The notes beneath the pieces are model-generated. The model saw nothing but the letters and a program-made list of their open reading frames with translations. It had not been told where the DNA came from and made no database searches. A stretch of DNA of 64,000 nucleotides from the NCBI GenBank assembly GCA_030734395.1, contig JAUZTG010000042.1, positions 434,001 to 498,000 of the forward strand. The letters are read 5' to 3'. Positions 54,533 through 64,000 of the stretch are shown in pieces; the stretch's first letter is position 1, and each line of letters starts with the position of its first letter. A program made the position numbers and the translations under genes. This DNA is from Sarocladium kiliense. Lineage: Eukaryota > Ascomycota > Sordariomycetes > Hypocreales > Sarocladiaceae.

Positions 54533-55484
54533 CGTGGCCGGGTGTTGGACTGAGGACGAGCCTCTTTGCTGGTGGTTTGTTTACACGACAAGGAATGAAT
54601 CTGCCGCGAACAGCATAACGCGAGATACGCGCAGTCGTCTTCCCACACACTCGAGCAAAACTTTCGCAGAGTGCTGTAGCTTGTTATCGGTAAGGTTTGA
54701 AGCAAGCAAAATGGTCGACGTACGTGGTGTCGGATGCGCCGCGCGGTGCTGCAGATGACTTGCGTTGCCTGGTGACCTCGCTTCCTCCCTGCGAAGTTAC
54801 GTGCCCCGCCGCGATAAGCGAACTCGGAAATTGAAATTGGGCACCCCACGTGGGAGACTTCAGGGTAGCTGGTGCCGAGGAGCGCAGGAAGCAGATATGC
54901 GGAAATCAGTGACAAGAAAAGAGTAAAAAGCCAAAGAAAGGGCAATTATGTCATTAGTAAATTACGTGCGATAAGTCCGAGGAAACGCGAGTCAAATGGT
55001 GTCATGTGTGTGAGCATGATTGCTGGTGTATCCCCAGCTCAATTCTAGAATAGATACCTCCTAGTTCGTCACAAACATCACTTACACTGATTTGGACACG
55101 GTTTCATCACGACTACTAGGACCCTGTCTGTAAAAACACCGGCAAGTGCATGAGTACCTTACGTATTCTCAATTATGTACACTAAAGTCTTCGCGATGAC
55201 ATGAATCTAGCTACTCCCGGGACGTGAGGAGTTGATCACCATAGCGTGATGCTGTGGAGACAAGAAGTGCTCCGGTTGGTCCTGAGCCTGAGCTACGGTA
55301 CAAGGTAGCTTAATCATACAACGCAGCACAGTTACCTTATGATGAATCTTGAGTCCATTTCGTCAATCAAATCAGATGAAATCTCGAATGCTCGCTATGA
55401 AGTGGAAACAAGAGTACAGATCTTTGGGTATCCAAGGTCCTACCAGGACAGTGCCTTCTTCATCCCACCCAGAATCTCCAGAGC
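54533..55484. other. Intergenic, no gene seen
   Basis: Promoter of the Ivy1-like gene (-) and 3' flank of the LRR gene (-). The middle part is AT-rich without open frames of note. Confidence 0.45.
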
Positions 55485-57056
55485 CTATGTAGCCCAGGTA
55501 TCAGGATGCTTCTCGTCAACTTTCCACCCTCTTCCAACCACCCATCGAGACTCTGGAGCTTCACTCAAACCACACCTTCCGCAACAGGCACGATGTAGGA
55601 ATGGTACTGCTCTCTCGCTTGCTGCTGTGCTATGCGGGTTGTAGAACGCCGAGCCGCCGCCCCAGGTAATATTTACAGAGACTTCAAGCTGGAAGAGCGC
55701 TCGCCACTCGATCCACTCGCTTGCAGGAACGACCATGGTCTTCTTACAACGCGAGCATCTCAAGCCGCCGGCTTCTTTCTGCTCCTGGGCCCTCTCCAGT
55801 AGGGCTTGCAGCTGGGGAGGTCCATCTTGAAGCATTGCCTGCATCTCGACCAGGTGATCGGTACTGTAGCAGCTTCGCAGGGCGATCTCTAGTAGACTTG
55901 GCACGGACAAGAAGCCAGTTGAAGGCGTGTGGGCTGCAGGGTTTTGTTGTATCTTGCCTTCCTGATCATACCACTGAGCGATAGTTGCACGACCATCCTC
56001 ATCGGTGAATGAGGGTCGGCTTTCCATCAGGTAGCTTCCAAGATCGAAGGCCTGAGGCGCTGACCAGCCCAAACATTGAGTAGCTAGTTTGAGCGGGGTT
56101 CGGTCGTGTTCAGGCTCCTGACGAGGCTCGGCAGACGTTCCAACGACCATCAAACGGCGTGCAATCCGAAAGAGCTCTGCGTCAGAGGGCTCAAGGTATG
56201 GATTAGGATGCAAAACCCATTGGTCGAGTCTTGTTGATTTCTTGAAAAGGTCGAGCAGCTCAACAGGTAGATACCTCAACCTGTTCTGGGACACATTGAG
56301 GGACTGCAAATTGCAGAGCTTTCCGATAGCAGGTGGGAGTTCCTCCAAGTTATTACCCCGAAGAGTCAACATGGTCAAGTTGGAAACGTCGAATAATGCT
56401 CCCGGAAGTTTCGTCAGTGCATTTGAGGCGAGGTTGAGCCGAATCTGGGTTGGGTGTTGCTCGAAAGCGACATCTCTGCCCACGATTGGGATGCGCGTGA
56501 GGTGTGATAGAGGCGCGATAGTTTCGTTGGACAGCTCCGTAAGTCCCGCGGAATAGAGAACAACATCCTCGGTTCCTGACTCAACGTACTCCTGGATGCG
56601 TTTCCTCGCCTGCAGCTCTGCAGCGTTCAGATGCCGGCGAGGACGGACTTCCAGTTGCCTTAATCGCGGCTGCGACGGGATTGGCGGACATTCGGACATG
56701 GTCTCGCTTTCTGCATCATCGCTGGCCAGAAAGATGCCACTGTCCAATTGTCTCGCCCAAGTCCGTTTCGGTCGAGGGTTCGGATTGCTGTCTCCAAAAG
56801 TCGAATCCGATGAGGTTGGATGTTGATTGTACCAAGTCCCAACGTACCGCCTCTTTTTTCGGCCTTCAACGTAATTGTCTATCGCAGGGTCGTCGTCGCT
56901 CGAAAATACAGCCGGGTCACTTGAGTTGAAGGCAGATGAGGGCCCATTGTTGGCATTCGTGAGACGCCCTCTCTTACGCGGGTTATTGGAGAAGCTCTGA
57001 GACCTCTCGTCCCATGAGACAGCGGGGAGGCGGGGCAGCGTTGGCTCGTCCGACAT
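55485..57056 (-). CDS. Leucine-rich-repeat protein with C-terminal CxxC motifs
   Basis: Intronless from the ATG giving MSDEPTLPRLPAVSW, 523 aa. The N-terminal 160 residues are polar with basic clusters (NPRKRGRL, GRKKRRYVG, RPKRTWAR) that look like nuclear localisation signals. Residues about 185-285 hold four to five LRRs: LYSAGLTELSNETIAPL, IRLNLASNALTKLPGALFDV, LTMLTLRGNNLEELPPAIGK and LQSLNVSQNRLRYLPVELLD. After a linker, the C-terminus has LRCSRCKKTMVVPASEW and later CCGRCG, two CxxC pairs that could bind one zinc. The combination occurs in uncharacterised ascomycete proteins. The plant-type SDS22-like LRR pattern suggests a protein-protein adaptor, possibly nuclear. No function assigned. 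Confidence 0.8.
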   Translation of the reverse strand: MSDEPTLPRLPAVSWDERSQSFSNNPRKRGRLTNANNGPSSAFNSSDPAVFSSDDDPAIDNYVEGRKKRRYVGTWYNQHPTSSDSTFGDSNPNPRPKRTWARQLDSGIFLASDDAESETMSECPPIPSQPRLRQLEVRPRRHLNAAELQARKRIQEYVESGTEDVVLYSAGLTELSNETIAPLSHLTRIPIVGRDVAFEQHPTQIRLNLASNALTKLPGALFDVSNLTMLTLRGNNLEELPPAIGKLCNLQSLNVSQNRLRYLPVELLDLFKKSTRLDQWVLHPNPYLEPSDAELFRIARRLMVVGTSAEPRQEPEHDRTPLKLATQCLGWSAPQAFDLGSYLMESRPSFTDEDGRATIAQWYDQEGKIQQNPAAHTPSTGFLSVPSLLEIALRSCYSTDHLVEMQAMLQDGPPQLQALLERAQEQKEAGGLRCSRCKKTMVVPASEWIEWRALFQLEVSVNITWGGGSAFYNPHSTAASERAVPFLHRACCGRCGLSEAPESRWVVGRGWKVDEKHPDTWAT

Positions 57057-57493
57057 TTGTGGCGAAGGAATTCTCTTAACGTGGGATTCCAGGGATCCAA
57101 CAGACGTAGTGACTCGAAAGCAGAGATGATCAGAATGAGGCTGTTCTTGTGTCACAGTGCTTCAAGTCTGGTTGAGAAGAAGGTTGGGAACACGCGACTG
57201 TCGAGGACGCGACGCGCAAAAACATGCAACCCCAGGGTCCTGGCCCCACGTCATCCCCCACCATCAAAGCTTCGGCATGACTTGGTCAAGCTTCAGGTCA
57301 AAGCGGCAACTCTGATCTTGAACAGATGCAACTCTCTCTGCTGTAGAACCCGCGTCACGTCGAAACCGGTCCAATTGAAGTGCCGCTAGCGTGGTATATG
57401 CGCCACCATCTATTTCCACTGTGACCCTCAGCAAGTCATGCTGCAGTCAAGTTCAGGCGATGCAATGCTTTTCTATTGATGCCATGATATTTC
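57057..57493. other. Intergenic, no gene seen
   Basis: Promoter of the LRR gene and 3' flank of the phosducin-like gene, both on the minus strand. Nothing recognised. Confidence 0.45.
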
Positions 57494-58354
57494 TTAGTCC
57501 CAATCGTCGTCATCGTCGTCTCGGCGCCGACCTGCAGTGCCAGTTTTGATCGACTTGTCAGCTAGTCTCTCGTCTTCGGCATCTTCTGCTGCCCGCCGCC
57601 TCTTGACGACGCGCATGTCGGATTCAGGCACCGCTCCTGTCTCGACTAGCATGGTGTCTATCCGTTGCATGTTCATCTTGGGGCCTCCCATCGTTGCAAG
57701 AGTGACGACCTGCTTGATAATATCGCCATTCTTGTACACCAGGATGGTCGGGCAGTTGCGGTCAGGATAGTTCTCGATCGCTTGACTTGCTCTGATCTCG
57801 CAGAACTTGATCTCTCCATATTCTCTCGCAGCTTGTCGCCATAGTTCGGACAGGACTCGTGACTCGACGTTCGTGCCCATGGCAGATGTGAGGTTGACGA
57901 AGACTGGGCCGTTGGCGGATGCGTCGGTGACCTCGCGCTGGTACTCGGGTTTTGACAGTGGATACACAGAACCGTGGACAGCCTTCCTAGAAAGCTGATT
58001 CATCTCTGCCATGCGCTTCTTCCGATATTCCTCTAGAAAAGCCTCTTCCTCTTCATCTTCAAGTTCGTCAAGCTCGTCTAGATCCTTGCCCTCGAGACGG
58101 TTCTCGTGTGCTAATCTCCTGCCCTCAAGAATAGCCTCCTCGATCATAGGAGTCGGGCTCGGCGGTTTCTCTGGGATGACGCCATGTTTTCTGAGGATGT
58201 CATTCCTGGGAAGAGGTCAGATGAAGTTGCGAAAAGCGGCAGCGAGGGCCAAAGTAGTCTGGTAAGAAGGACAATGGACAGGCACGCACCACTCTGTATC
58301 CGCATTTGGGTCGTCGATGGGCACAGCAATGCGCTGCTCGCCGGGTGCAGCCAT
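57494..58354 (-). CDS. Phosducin-like protein (PhLP2/3, yeast Plp2 type)
   Basis: Cochaperone that works with the CCT chaperonin in folding actin and tubulin. Exons 58354-58290 and 58205-57494 give 258 aa. Exon 1 encodes MAAPGEQRIAVPIDDPNADT; splicing over the 84-bp intron yields TEWNDILRKHGVIPEKPP, the conserved N-terminal helix of this group. An acidic stretch (DELDELEDEEEEAFLEEYR) is followed by KKRMAEMNQL, then a thioredoxin fold (GPVFVNLTSA, LSELWRQAAREYGEIKFCEI, NCPTILVYKNGDIIKQVVTL) without a CxxC redox site. The C-terminus is basic then acidic (RRRDDDDDDWD). Length and motifs are typical of the eukaryotic family. Confidence 0.93.
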
Positions 58355-58997
58355 TGTGACGAGGTCGAGTGACAGAAGGTGAGAAGTGGTTGTAACGAGC
58401 TCAGGATGAGGCGGGACAAGGCGCAAGGCTACGTAACTCCAGGCAGATGGAGAACAGTCTCACCCCACCGAAGGTGCGCCAACGCAGGGACTATCTCTGC
58501 TGCCTACCCCTCCTCAACACGAGGCTGCCAATGCTGAGCCGGCGGACGCAAATCCATGCGTAGAAGATTACGATTTTGCGATATCACTCAAGATACTGTT
58601 GATTATACACAGTGGTGCTGATCATGACTGCTGGCCTATTGTCCTGCTACTTTTGCCATGTCTGTCTTGTGACTCCCAGGGTGGTGAGCACTGAGCATGT
58701 GCCCTGCCAATAGAAATGCATCAGCTTCGCAAAGCTCCGAAAACTTTATGTGGAGCATTGCCCCTCTGGTGGATGCGGGTGAGGACTCGAAGAATACATG
58801 ACCCGTCCTTGGGCCTTTGGGGGGACTAAGTGGGTCTAAAATTCAACCCTAAGTCACATGATGCCAACTCTTCACTATTCCAGTCCCTCAAACTTTTCCC
58901 GCCACGCCTGTGCCCTGATCGTGCTTAGGTCTCGTTTTACTACCCCGACACTCTCCAGATCTCGACACAATACCTCACCTCGACACAATCAGTCACC
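58355..58997. promoter_or_regulatory. Divergent promoter (phosducin-like / eS27)
   Basis: 643 bp between divergent start codons. It contains the telobox/HomolD-like pair listed separately and a C/T-rich leader just before the eS27 ATG. Confidence 0.55.
58845..58858 (+). promoter_or_regulatory. Telobox / HomolE-like plus HomolD-like element upstream of eS27
   Basis: AACCCTAA (telobox, related to HomolE) overlaps directly with AAGTCACA, one base off the HomolD consensus CAGTCACA. Both are known from ribosomal protein promoters of fission yeast and other ascomycetes. The pair lies about 140 nt before the eS27 start codon, on the same strand, which supports co-regulation with other ribosomal protein genes. 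Confidence 0.6.
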
Positions 58998-59519
58998 ATG
59001 GTAAGCGACTCTCACGAATCTCTCGATGTCGAACGAACGAGCTGGGTCGCTGCTGCGATGATCGTTATCCTCGCAATCGCTTGAAAGGGACGTGGTCCAC
59101 GCCTCGCACAATTGGAGGCCAAACAGCACACGACCCAGCTACGGACGGCCGACGTCGAGGAATCGCAACAATCACCACGCCAGACAGAGATGCTGATGAA
59201 ATTTCGTACAGGTGCTCGCCGTTGATCTCCTCAACCCCTCCCCGGCCGCCGAGGCCAAGAAGCACAAGCTCAAGGTACGACCGCCACAACAACCTGTAAT
59301 CTCGGATTCATCTCGATACTAACGATCGCCATCCAGACCCTTGTGCCCGCCCCCCGCTCCTTCTTCATGGACGTCAAGTGCCCCGGCTGCTTCACCATCA
59401 CCACCGTCTTCTCCCACGCCCAGACTGTCGTCATCTGCCAGGGATGCACCACCGTCCTCTGCCAGCCCACCGGTGGCAAGGCCAGACTCACTGAGGGCTG
59501 CTCTTTCCGGAGAAAGTAG
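58998..59519 (+). CDS. RPS27: 40S ribosomal protein eS27
   Basis: Small-subunit ribosomal protein with a C4 zinc finger. Three exons, 58998-59000, 59212-59274 and 59337-59519, give 82 aa, the normal length. Exon 1 codes only the initiator Met, followed by a GTAAGC donor; the 211-bp first intron is the longest in the window, ends TTCGTACAG and gives MVLAVDLLNPSPAAEAKKHK. The second intron (62 bp) has a CTAACG branch site. The protein reads PAPRSFFMDVKCPGCFTITT, with CPGC and later CQGC as zinc ligands, and ends CSFRRK as in other eukaryotes. Long first introns right after the start codon are common in fungal ribosomal protein genes. Confidence 0.97.
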
Positions 59520-62456
59520 ACTGCTTCGCGGCGGTTTTTCCTTTCTTCTTCTGGGTAGTCACGACTCGTAACGGTTCATCTCATGATGGTGGTCATCTCG
59601 GATCTGCAACACAATCTTCTCGACTTGGGCGTATAGACACAGCCGACCTTTGCCGACCTTTTCCCCTCCCACCGTTTGCAGATAGAAGATGGAACACCCA
59701 GAACAGGGGCGTTTGGGGTCTCCGGATATCTTGCATGGCACACACATCATTCTTCCGATTTCTTTTGCGATTTCGACACCGTTGTTTTCACCGTCTACGC
59801 GCGCCTTGTATCAACGAGTCGTTTTCTGGAGGCTGGAGAGCAAAAATCAAAAGCACTGCATTGGTGGAGAGCTGGAGCAAGCATTTCCTATTGAGTGTCG
59901 GAGCTTTGCCGAAGATGGCGGGTTCTTAGATGCGAGGACGTGGAACCGCTGGTTGAGGATCGCTACATACCCGATGCAGCTCCAGGGGTAGGCATTATGC
60001 TTTGCGAAATTCAATGGTTACCACGACTCTGTTCCCTGCTTTGTGACGTGACTGTAACGTGAAGGTTAACGTAATGTCCCCGACTAGACTTATGAATTGG
60101 AAATCATGTAGATCGCTAACTCACCCCTTGCTTCAACTTTTACCTAGGACATCAACTACTGGTACAGACCTTGTTCACATCCTGCAGCCCGGCTAGGGTC
60201 CGCTCTGCCTCACACTGCACTGAGAACTACGATCTCCGGACAAGATCACTCTGCTCTTTCCCTTGACCAAGCTCCCAACGCGGGAACGCTGTGACAATGC
60301 GCTCTCAGGTTTGGTTCCTTGAGCCTGGCCCAATCACGGGTTCGGTGTGTAGCCTCTCCATCAATGCTTTCGTTTCTACACCTTGACTCAAGGGCGGTGT
60401 CAAGATGGATTCTATGCCTGTGTCAACATGCCCCGGACCAAGCTACCCTGTCAGCGAAAGCCTTCAAAACCAACCTGGTACTGTAAGGAGTCTGGGTATA
60501 TTGCGAACCATGAGCCCTGATCCAAAAACCAATAGATAACCGCCTTGCAACTGTTCTTGTGGCAAACTAAGCTTCGTACGAGAGCTCGACATGAGGCATG
60601 TTCTTCTCCAGATGAAAGGATGCAAACATCTCCTGCCACGGAACGCTATAGCTGTGACACGTTGAGACAGTATCTGGCTTTTGATCGTTGATTAGGGCTC
60701 ATGAACGGATCCCAGAGTGCGAAGAAGCTAGACGCAGTATTGACCTACGAGCAGGCATAGACTGCTATCCCGGTCTTGATACAATGCTGGTAAAGGCTCT
60801 GGGAGGTCTCGGGATCATTCATCATCAACAACATTCCCGTATGGGAGGCAACGAACAAGAGAAATCGACGTCAGCAAGGTTGGGAGTGCGCTATGTAACT
60901 ACGTTCACGAGAATGAGGGCCTTCTCGCTTTACTCTCGAGCTGACCATGGGCTGAGAGACTGATGCTGAGGAGAAGCTTTCCGCGTTAAACGAACATGTA
61001 GACCTGGCACCCACAGGCGGGTTCCGTCCGATACCGGCTGGCTGCTCTGGAGCAACGCGAGCGAGGTCAAGCAGAAGACCAACGCGGTCGGAAAGAACGT
61101 CCGTCTTAAGTAGACCGAGTCGTTTCTATAGGCGGCTAATTCCGCTCTCATGGGGACGACTAATGAACGGCCGGGCTGTGACTTGGAAAAAAGGGCCATC
61201 GTTGACTCGATGCCGCTGGCCAATCTGCCTACTTCGCCCTGAACTGAAACTCCGAGAACGACGTTTGAGGGAAGATTCGGAAGATCAACGAGAGCCTGTA
61301 CGACACGATGCAGCTTACAGGCTTACTATGACTTGCTCATCGCCTACTCCAGAGCGGCAGATCGTGGTTCAGCAAAATCGATGTCGATTCTATGATTGAA
61401 GGCAACGCGCCCAGGGTGCCACTTCAGGCTGCTGATCAGGAGAGTCGCGGAGGAGGGGAGCCAGGTGTACTGCCGCCCTGGCAATCCATATGCCGAATGA
61501 GGAGATGATTACTATGATGATGTTGTGGCTGACTTCTTCGTCAGTAATCCGCAATAGCGGCCCTCCTTCAACTATGGGCTTATGGGTATATATGTACGAT
61601 ATTGTGGCTGGGCTATCCTGGATCTTTCGCTGTTATTGGGTCATTCCGGACAGAGTAGATACCGTAATTTACAGGTCATAAGATAGGTGAAATATATTTC
61701 TAAAGACGTGGCATAGTTGTCAGGTAAATGATCTGGCACTTTTTGCCTGGACGCTTGACACAAGATCTTGATCGACATAAGGGCAGCATTCCTTACCTGG
61801 TCAACACACTTTCACTCATTGACACCGCAGGCAATTAGGCCTTCGTGTTCTCTAAGCTGTTAGAGTCAGTGAAAGCAAGATATCTATTGTGTTTTGTGGT
61901 CGTTAGTATTAATGCGTAGAGCCTCATGATGATCCGTTACCATAGCTGACCTATGCCTGGCCACGATTGGCACTTAACGCGAACGCGCCACGAAAAACGC
62001 GGTTAAGGCAAAGCGACCTGCAGGGCTCTCACAGGGTCCCCACCTGCAGAATTACGTGCCCTTGTCGCTGGTCATTTTCAGGGAGACAGGCCTGCCACCA
62101 CCCCCAGCCTCCCCCAGCTTTCTTCCCTTGTCTCAATCCGGCCAATTTGTCTTGCAATCCCACCAAACCCGCCGTCATTGTCCAGTCAACGCCATCGCAT
62201 TGCAGTCCTCTCTTCCTCTTGCTGTTCGTCATCGCTCAGAACCACTTCGCTTTTTCATCTCATTATCGACGTCGCGGCGGGTATTCGACTGGGACAAACA
62301 TTTGCGCCTTATCAGCACAATCGAAGGCAACCCCATCTCGAGCATCCTCAGGTGGCAAACCTCGGAAACGACACCTCTCGTCCTCTCCAGCTTGCCGCCT
62401 CCGTGCGACCCTCAATCACCCATTGCTGATTCCATCTTCCTCCTCTCCAAAGCGAA
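59520..62456. other. Gene-poor stretch, about 2.9 kb
   Basis: No supported gene on either strand. Open frames up to about 100 aa near 59690-59990 follow the eS27 3' end and have no motif. Between 62000 and 62456 the DNA is C-rich and forms the leader and promoter of the RNR inhibitor gene; the long overlapping frames there follow from low stop density. A non-coding RNA cannot be excluded. Confidence 0.4.
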
Positions 62457-63194
62457 ATGTCGACTCCCCGCATCAAACGCCCCTTCGCCGGCGCTGCCTC
62501 CGACCCATCCCAGCGCCAAATCACATCCTTCTTCAACTCTCGTACCACCTCAACCGAGCCTCTCTCCGAATCTATCCGCCAGCCCACACTCCCTTCATCC
62601 GTCCAATCGAACCTCCTCAGCGTCGGCATGCGCATTCGCAAGTCCGTCCCAGAAGGCTACAAGACTGTAGGACCCAGCGCCTTCAAGCTCTGGACCGACA
62701 ACACCACTCCCACAGCCATTCGCTCTGCGTCTACCCCGTCAAAGGTTGTAGGCAGGGAACTCCTCCCCTTCTGCGGTATCAACAAAGTTGGTGGCCTGGA
62801 CACTCAGCCAGCGTGGACTCGTCTCGACAACGAAGACGACTTCGATGACGTCCCTGGCCTCGAAGCCGTTCCTGAACTCTCCCTCTCACAAGAGAGCACG
62901 GACAGCAACACCTCAGAGAACACTCGCAAGCGTTTCTTCGAAGACGATGCGCCTTCCGACCCTGCTCGCACTTGGGTCGAACCCGACGCTTGGGACGGCG
63001 AGGTCAGCCCACGGAGTCTAACACCATGGGGCAACGGCAACGCTGGACGTGTTATGGCTGTGCCTAGGTCACGGGCTAAGAAGGGTACTCCCCTAAAGCA
63101 GGTTGACCAGGAGAACATGGCCGTTGATCAAGGCAGCGACTTTGAGGAGGCTGAATTTCTGGTCTACGGCAACGAGATGGAGATGAGCGGTTGA
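62457..63194 (+). CDS. Ribonucleotide reductase inhibitor of the Spd1/Dif1 type
   Basis: Intronless, 245 aa. The core RNR-inhibitor (Hug-like) motif is SVGMRIRKSVPEGYKT, at about residues 55-70; proteins with it restrain ribonucleotide reductase by binding or localising its subunits. Near the N-terminus, QRQITSFF (19-26) fits the PIP-box consensus QxxI/LxxFF for PCNA binding, with an Arg three residues after. Fission yeast Spd1 is destroyed on PCNA through CRL4-Cdt2, so a similar degradation in S phase or after damage is plausible; the strict degron TD pair is TS here. The middle and end are disordered and acidic (DNEDDFDDVPGLEAVPEL, GSDFEEAEFLVYGNEMEM) with a KRFFEDDAP segment. The start ATG sits right after the C-rich leader. 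Confidence 0.85.
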   Translation: MSTPRIKRPFAGAASDPSQRQITSFFNSRTTSTEPLSESIRQPTLPSSVQSNLLSVGMRIRKSVPEGYKTVGPSAFKLWTDNTTPTAIRSASTPSKVVGRELLPFCGINKVGGLDTQPAWTRLDNEDDFDDVPGLEAVPELSLSQESTDSNTSENTRKRFFEDDAPSDPARTWVEPDAWDGEVSPRSLTPWGNGNAGRVMAVPRSRAKKGTPLKQVDQENMAVDQGSDFEEAEFLVYGNEMEMSG

Positions 63195-63485
63195 GCCATC
63201 ACCAGGTTGATGAAGACTTTATGCGACAACAGGGGCGGTACCTTTACTGGACATTAGGTGCATCGGCGTTTTTTGGTCAAGCTCGTGAAGAGCGGTCGGG
63301 TTTGCGAGGATACCATTGGGTTTGGTCGTTTCTGTATAATGTATTTCTCTCTGTATCTGCGTTCTGCCTTGTCTAGACTAGGCAGAGGGTATCATCGCTC
63401 ATTGAGCAAGCATAGCAAAAGGAAGACTCCAGTTCCTTGAATACAAATAAGCTGTACACAATAACATGCATCTTAAAACGCCACT

Positions 63486-64000
63486 TCAAGAAGTACTTGA
63501 ACTGCTGGCAAATGGGTCTCGAAACTCGAGGAGGTCTCTCTGTCCGTAGAACTCACCCGTAACAGTAAGGATCATGTTGATGGTCGCCCGCATGTTCATC
63601 TCACGCCGTCTCGTGGCCTCTACTATTGCAGGGTCCCCAGTGTCACTGTCTTCCTCAAGCTGCGCCAGCAGTCGTCTCCTTGCTTCTTCGAGACTTTGCG
63701 GCGCCGGCGCATCATCTTCGTCACCAGAAGAGTCCAGCTCCATAGCAATATCCTCGGCAGGTTCCTCATCTGATGCGCCTTCTTCGGGAGACGGCTCCGA
63801 CCCATTCGTGGGGTTGCTTTCTTTCGTCTTGCTGGAAGGGGCGCCTTCTGCAAGCAGTTGCTCGTCAGCATCGTCCTCTTGGCTTTCAGTGATCCCTAGG
63901 CCATCTTCCTCGACCTCCTCCCTCAGCGCCTCCATCTCCTCCATACTCGTCCCCAGCAACACCGCTCTCTTCCCCAAGTCCCTGACACACCCGAGCTCCC
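63486..64000 (-). CDS. Acidic protein, C-terminal part (5' end outside window)
   Basis: The frame is open to the right edge; codons before the visible piece encode ELGCVRDLGKRAVLLGTSME, so the gene enters from beyond 64000. About 170 residues are seen. They are strongly acidic (EEVEEDGLGITESQEDDADE, ASDEEPAEDIAMELDSSGDE), then helical (SLEEARRRLLAQLEED, EATRRREMNMRATINMILTV), and end EFYGQRDLLEFRDPFASSSS. I do not recognise the family. No signal peptide can be judged. The stop lies 291 bp from the stop of the convergent RNR inhibitor gene. Confidence 0.7.
   Translation of the reverse strand, partial: ELGCVRDLGKRAVLLGTSMEEMEALREEVEEDGLGITESQEDDADEQLLAEGAPSSKTKESNPTNGSEPSPEEGASDEEPAEDIAMELDSSGDEDDAPAPQSLEEARRRLLAQLEEDSDTGDPAIVEATRRREMNMRATINMILTVTGEFYGQRDLLEFRDPFASSSSTS

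Noticed and set aside
54138..54758. 206-aa frame on the + strand
   Set aside because: Antisense to the Ivy1-like gene, no domain.
61967..62848. Long Pro/His-rich frames overlapping the start of the RNR inhibitor gene
   Set aside because: They arise from the C-rich, stop-poor leader; the RNR inhibitor frame carries the conserved motif.

Overview
The window is nuclear DNA of a filamentous ascomycete (Pezizomycotina). The evidence is short introns (about 46-91 bp, plus one of 211 bp) with GTRNGT-type donors and CTAAC/CTGAC-like branch sites, C/T-rich promoters, and a gene complement typical of such fungi (NLR-type WD40 protein, heme-thiolate peroxidase, rhodopsin-domain membrane protein, S1/P1 nuclease, Nup53, OCH1-like and GNT1-like glycosyltransferases). 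A dothideomycete or related class fits, but I cannot fix the order. I see no complete transposon, CRISPR array, rRNA or convincing tRNA. Exon boundaries were reconstructed by eye from splice signals and reading-frame continuity.

Layout. 0-2 kb: 3' part of a NACHT/STAND-type WD40 gene entering from the left edge. 3-9 kb: OCH1-like mannosyltransferase, copper amine oxidase, quinolinate phosphoribosyltransferase. 9.6-12 kb: three small genes in tandem on the + strand that share one cysteine spacing; the third is frameshifted. 13.7-17 kb: secreted heme-thiolate peroxidase and secreted M14 carboxypeptidase, tail to tail. 18.6-21.5 kb: a large orphan membrane protein and a 116-aa secreted precursor with a Kex2-type KR site before a 50-aa peptide carrying ten cysteines. 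23-28.4 kb: GNT1-like glycosyltransferase, a bacterial-type phosphomannose isomerase and a bacterial-looking TPR protein; the last two are intronless neighbours. 30-33.7 kb: an acyltransferase and a seven-exon P450, convergent. 35-41.7 kb: rhodopsin-domain protein, S1/P1 nuclease, an unknown 199-aa protein and a secreted Dcr2-type phosphoesterase. 42-49 kb: two unknown proteins and a secreted six-hairpin glycosidase-like enzyme with a CBM52-like N-terminus. 49.6-64 kb: mainly housekeeping genes (RNA 3'-phosphate cyclase, Nup53, Ivy1-like, LRR protein, phosducin-like protein, ribosomal protein eS27, RNR inhibitor of the Spd1 type, and an acidic protein cut by the right edge).

The right half is denser and more conserved. 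The left half is accessory in character: secreted enzymes, small cysteine-rich proteins, orphan genes and intergenic stretches of 1-2 kb. The observations most worth follow-up are the tandem cysteine-rich family (9.7-11.9 kb), the ten-cysteine secreted peptide (21.1-21.5 kb), the intronless bacterial-type gene pair (25.3-28.4 kb), the acyltransferase/P450 pair, the telobox plus HomolD-like element upstream of eS27, and five introns that are multiples of three without stops and so would be missed by simple ORF calling.
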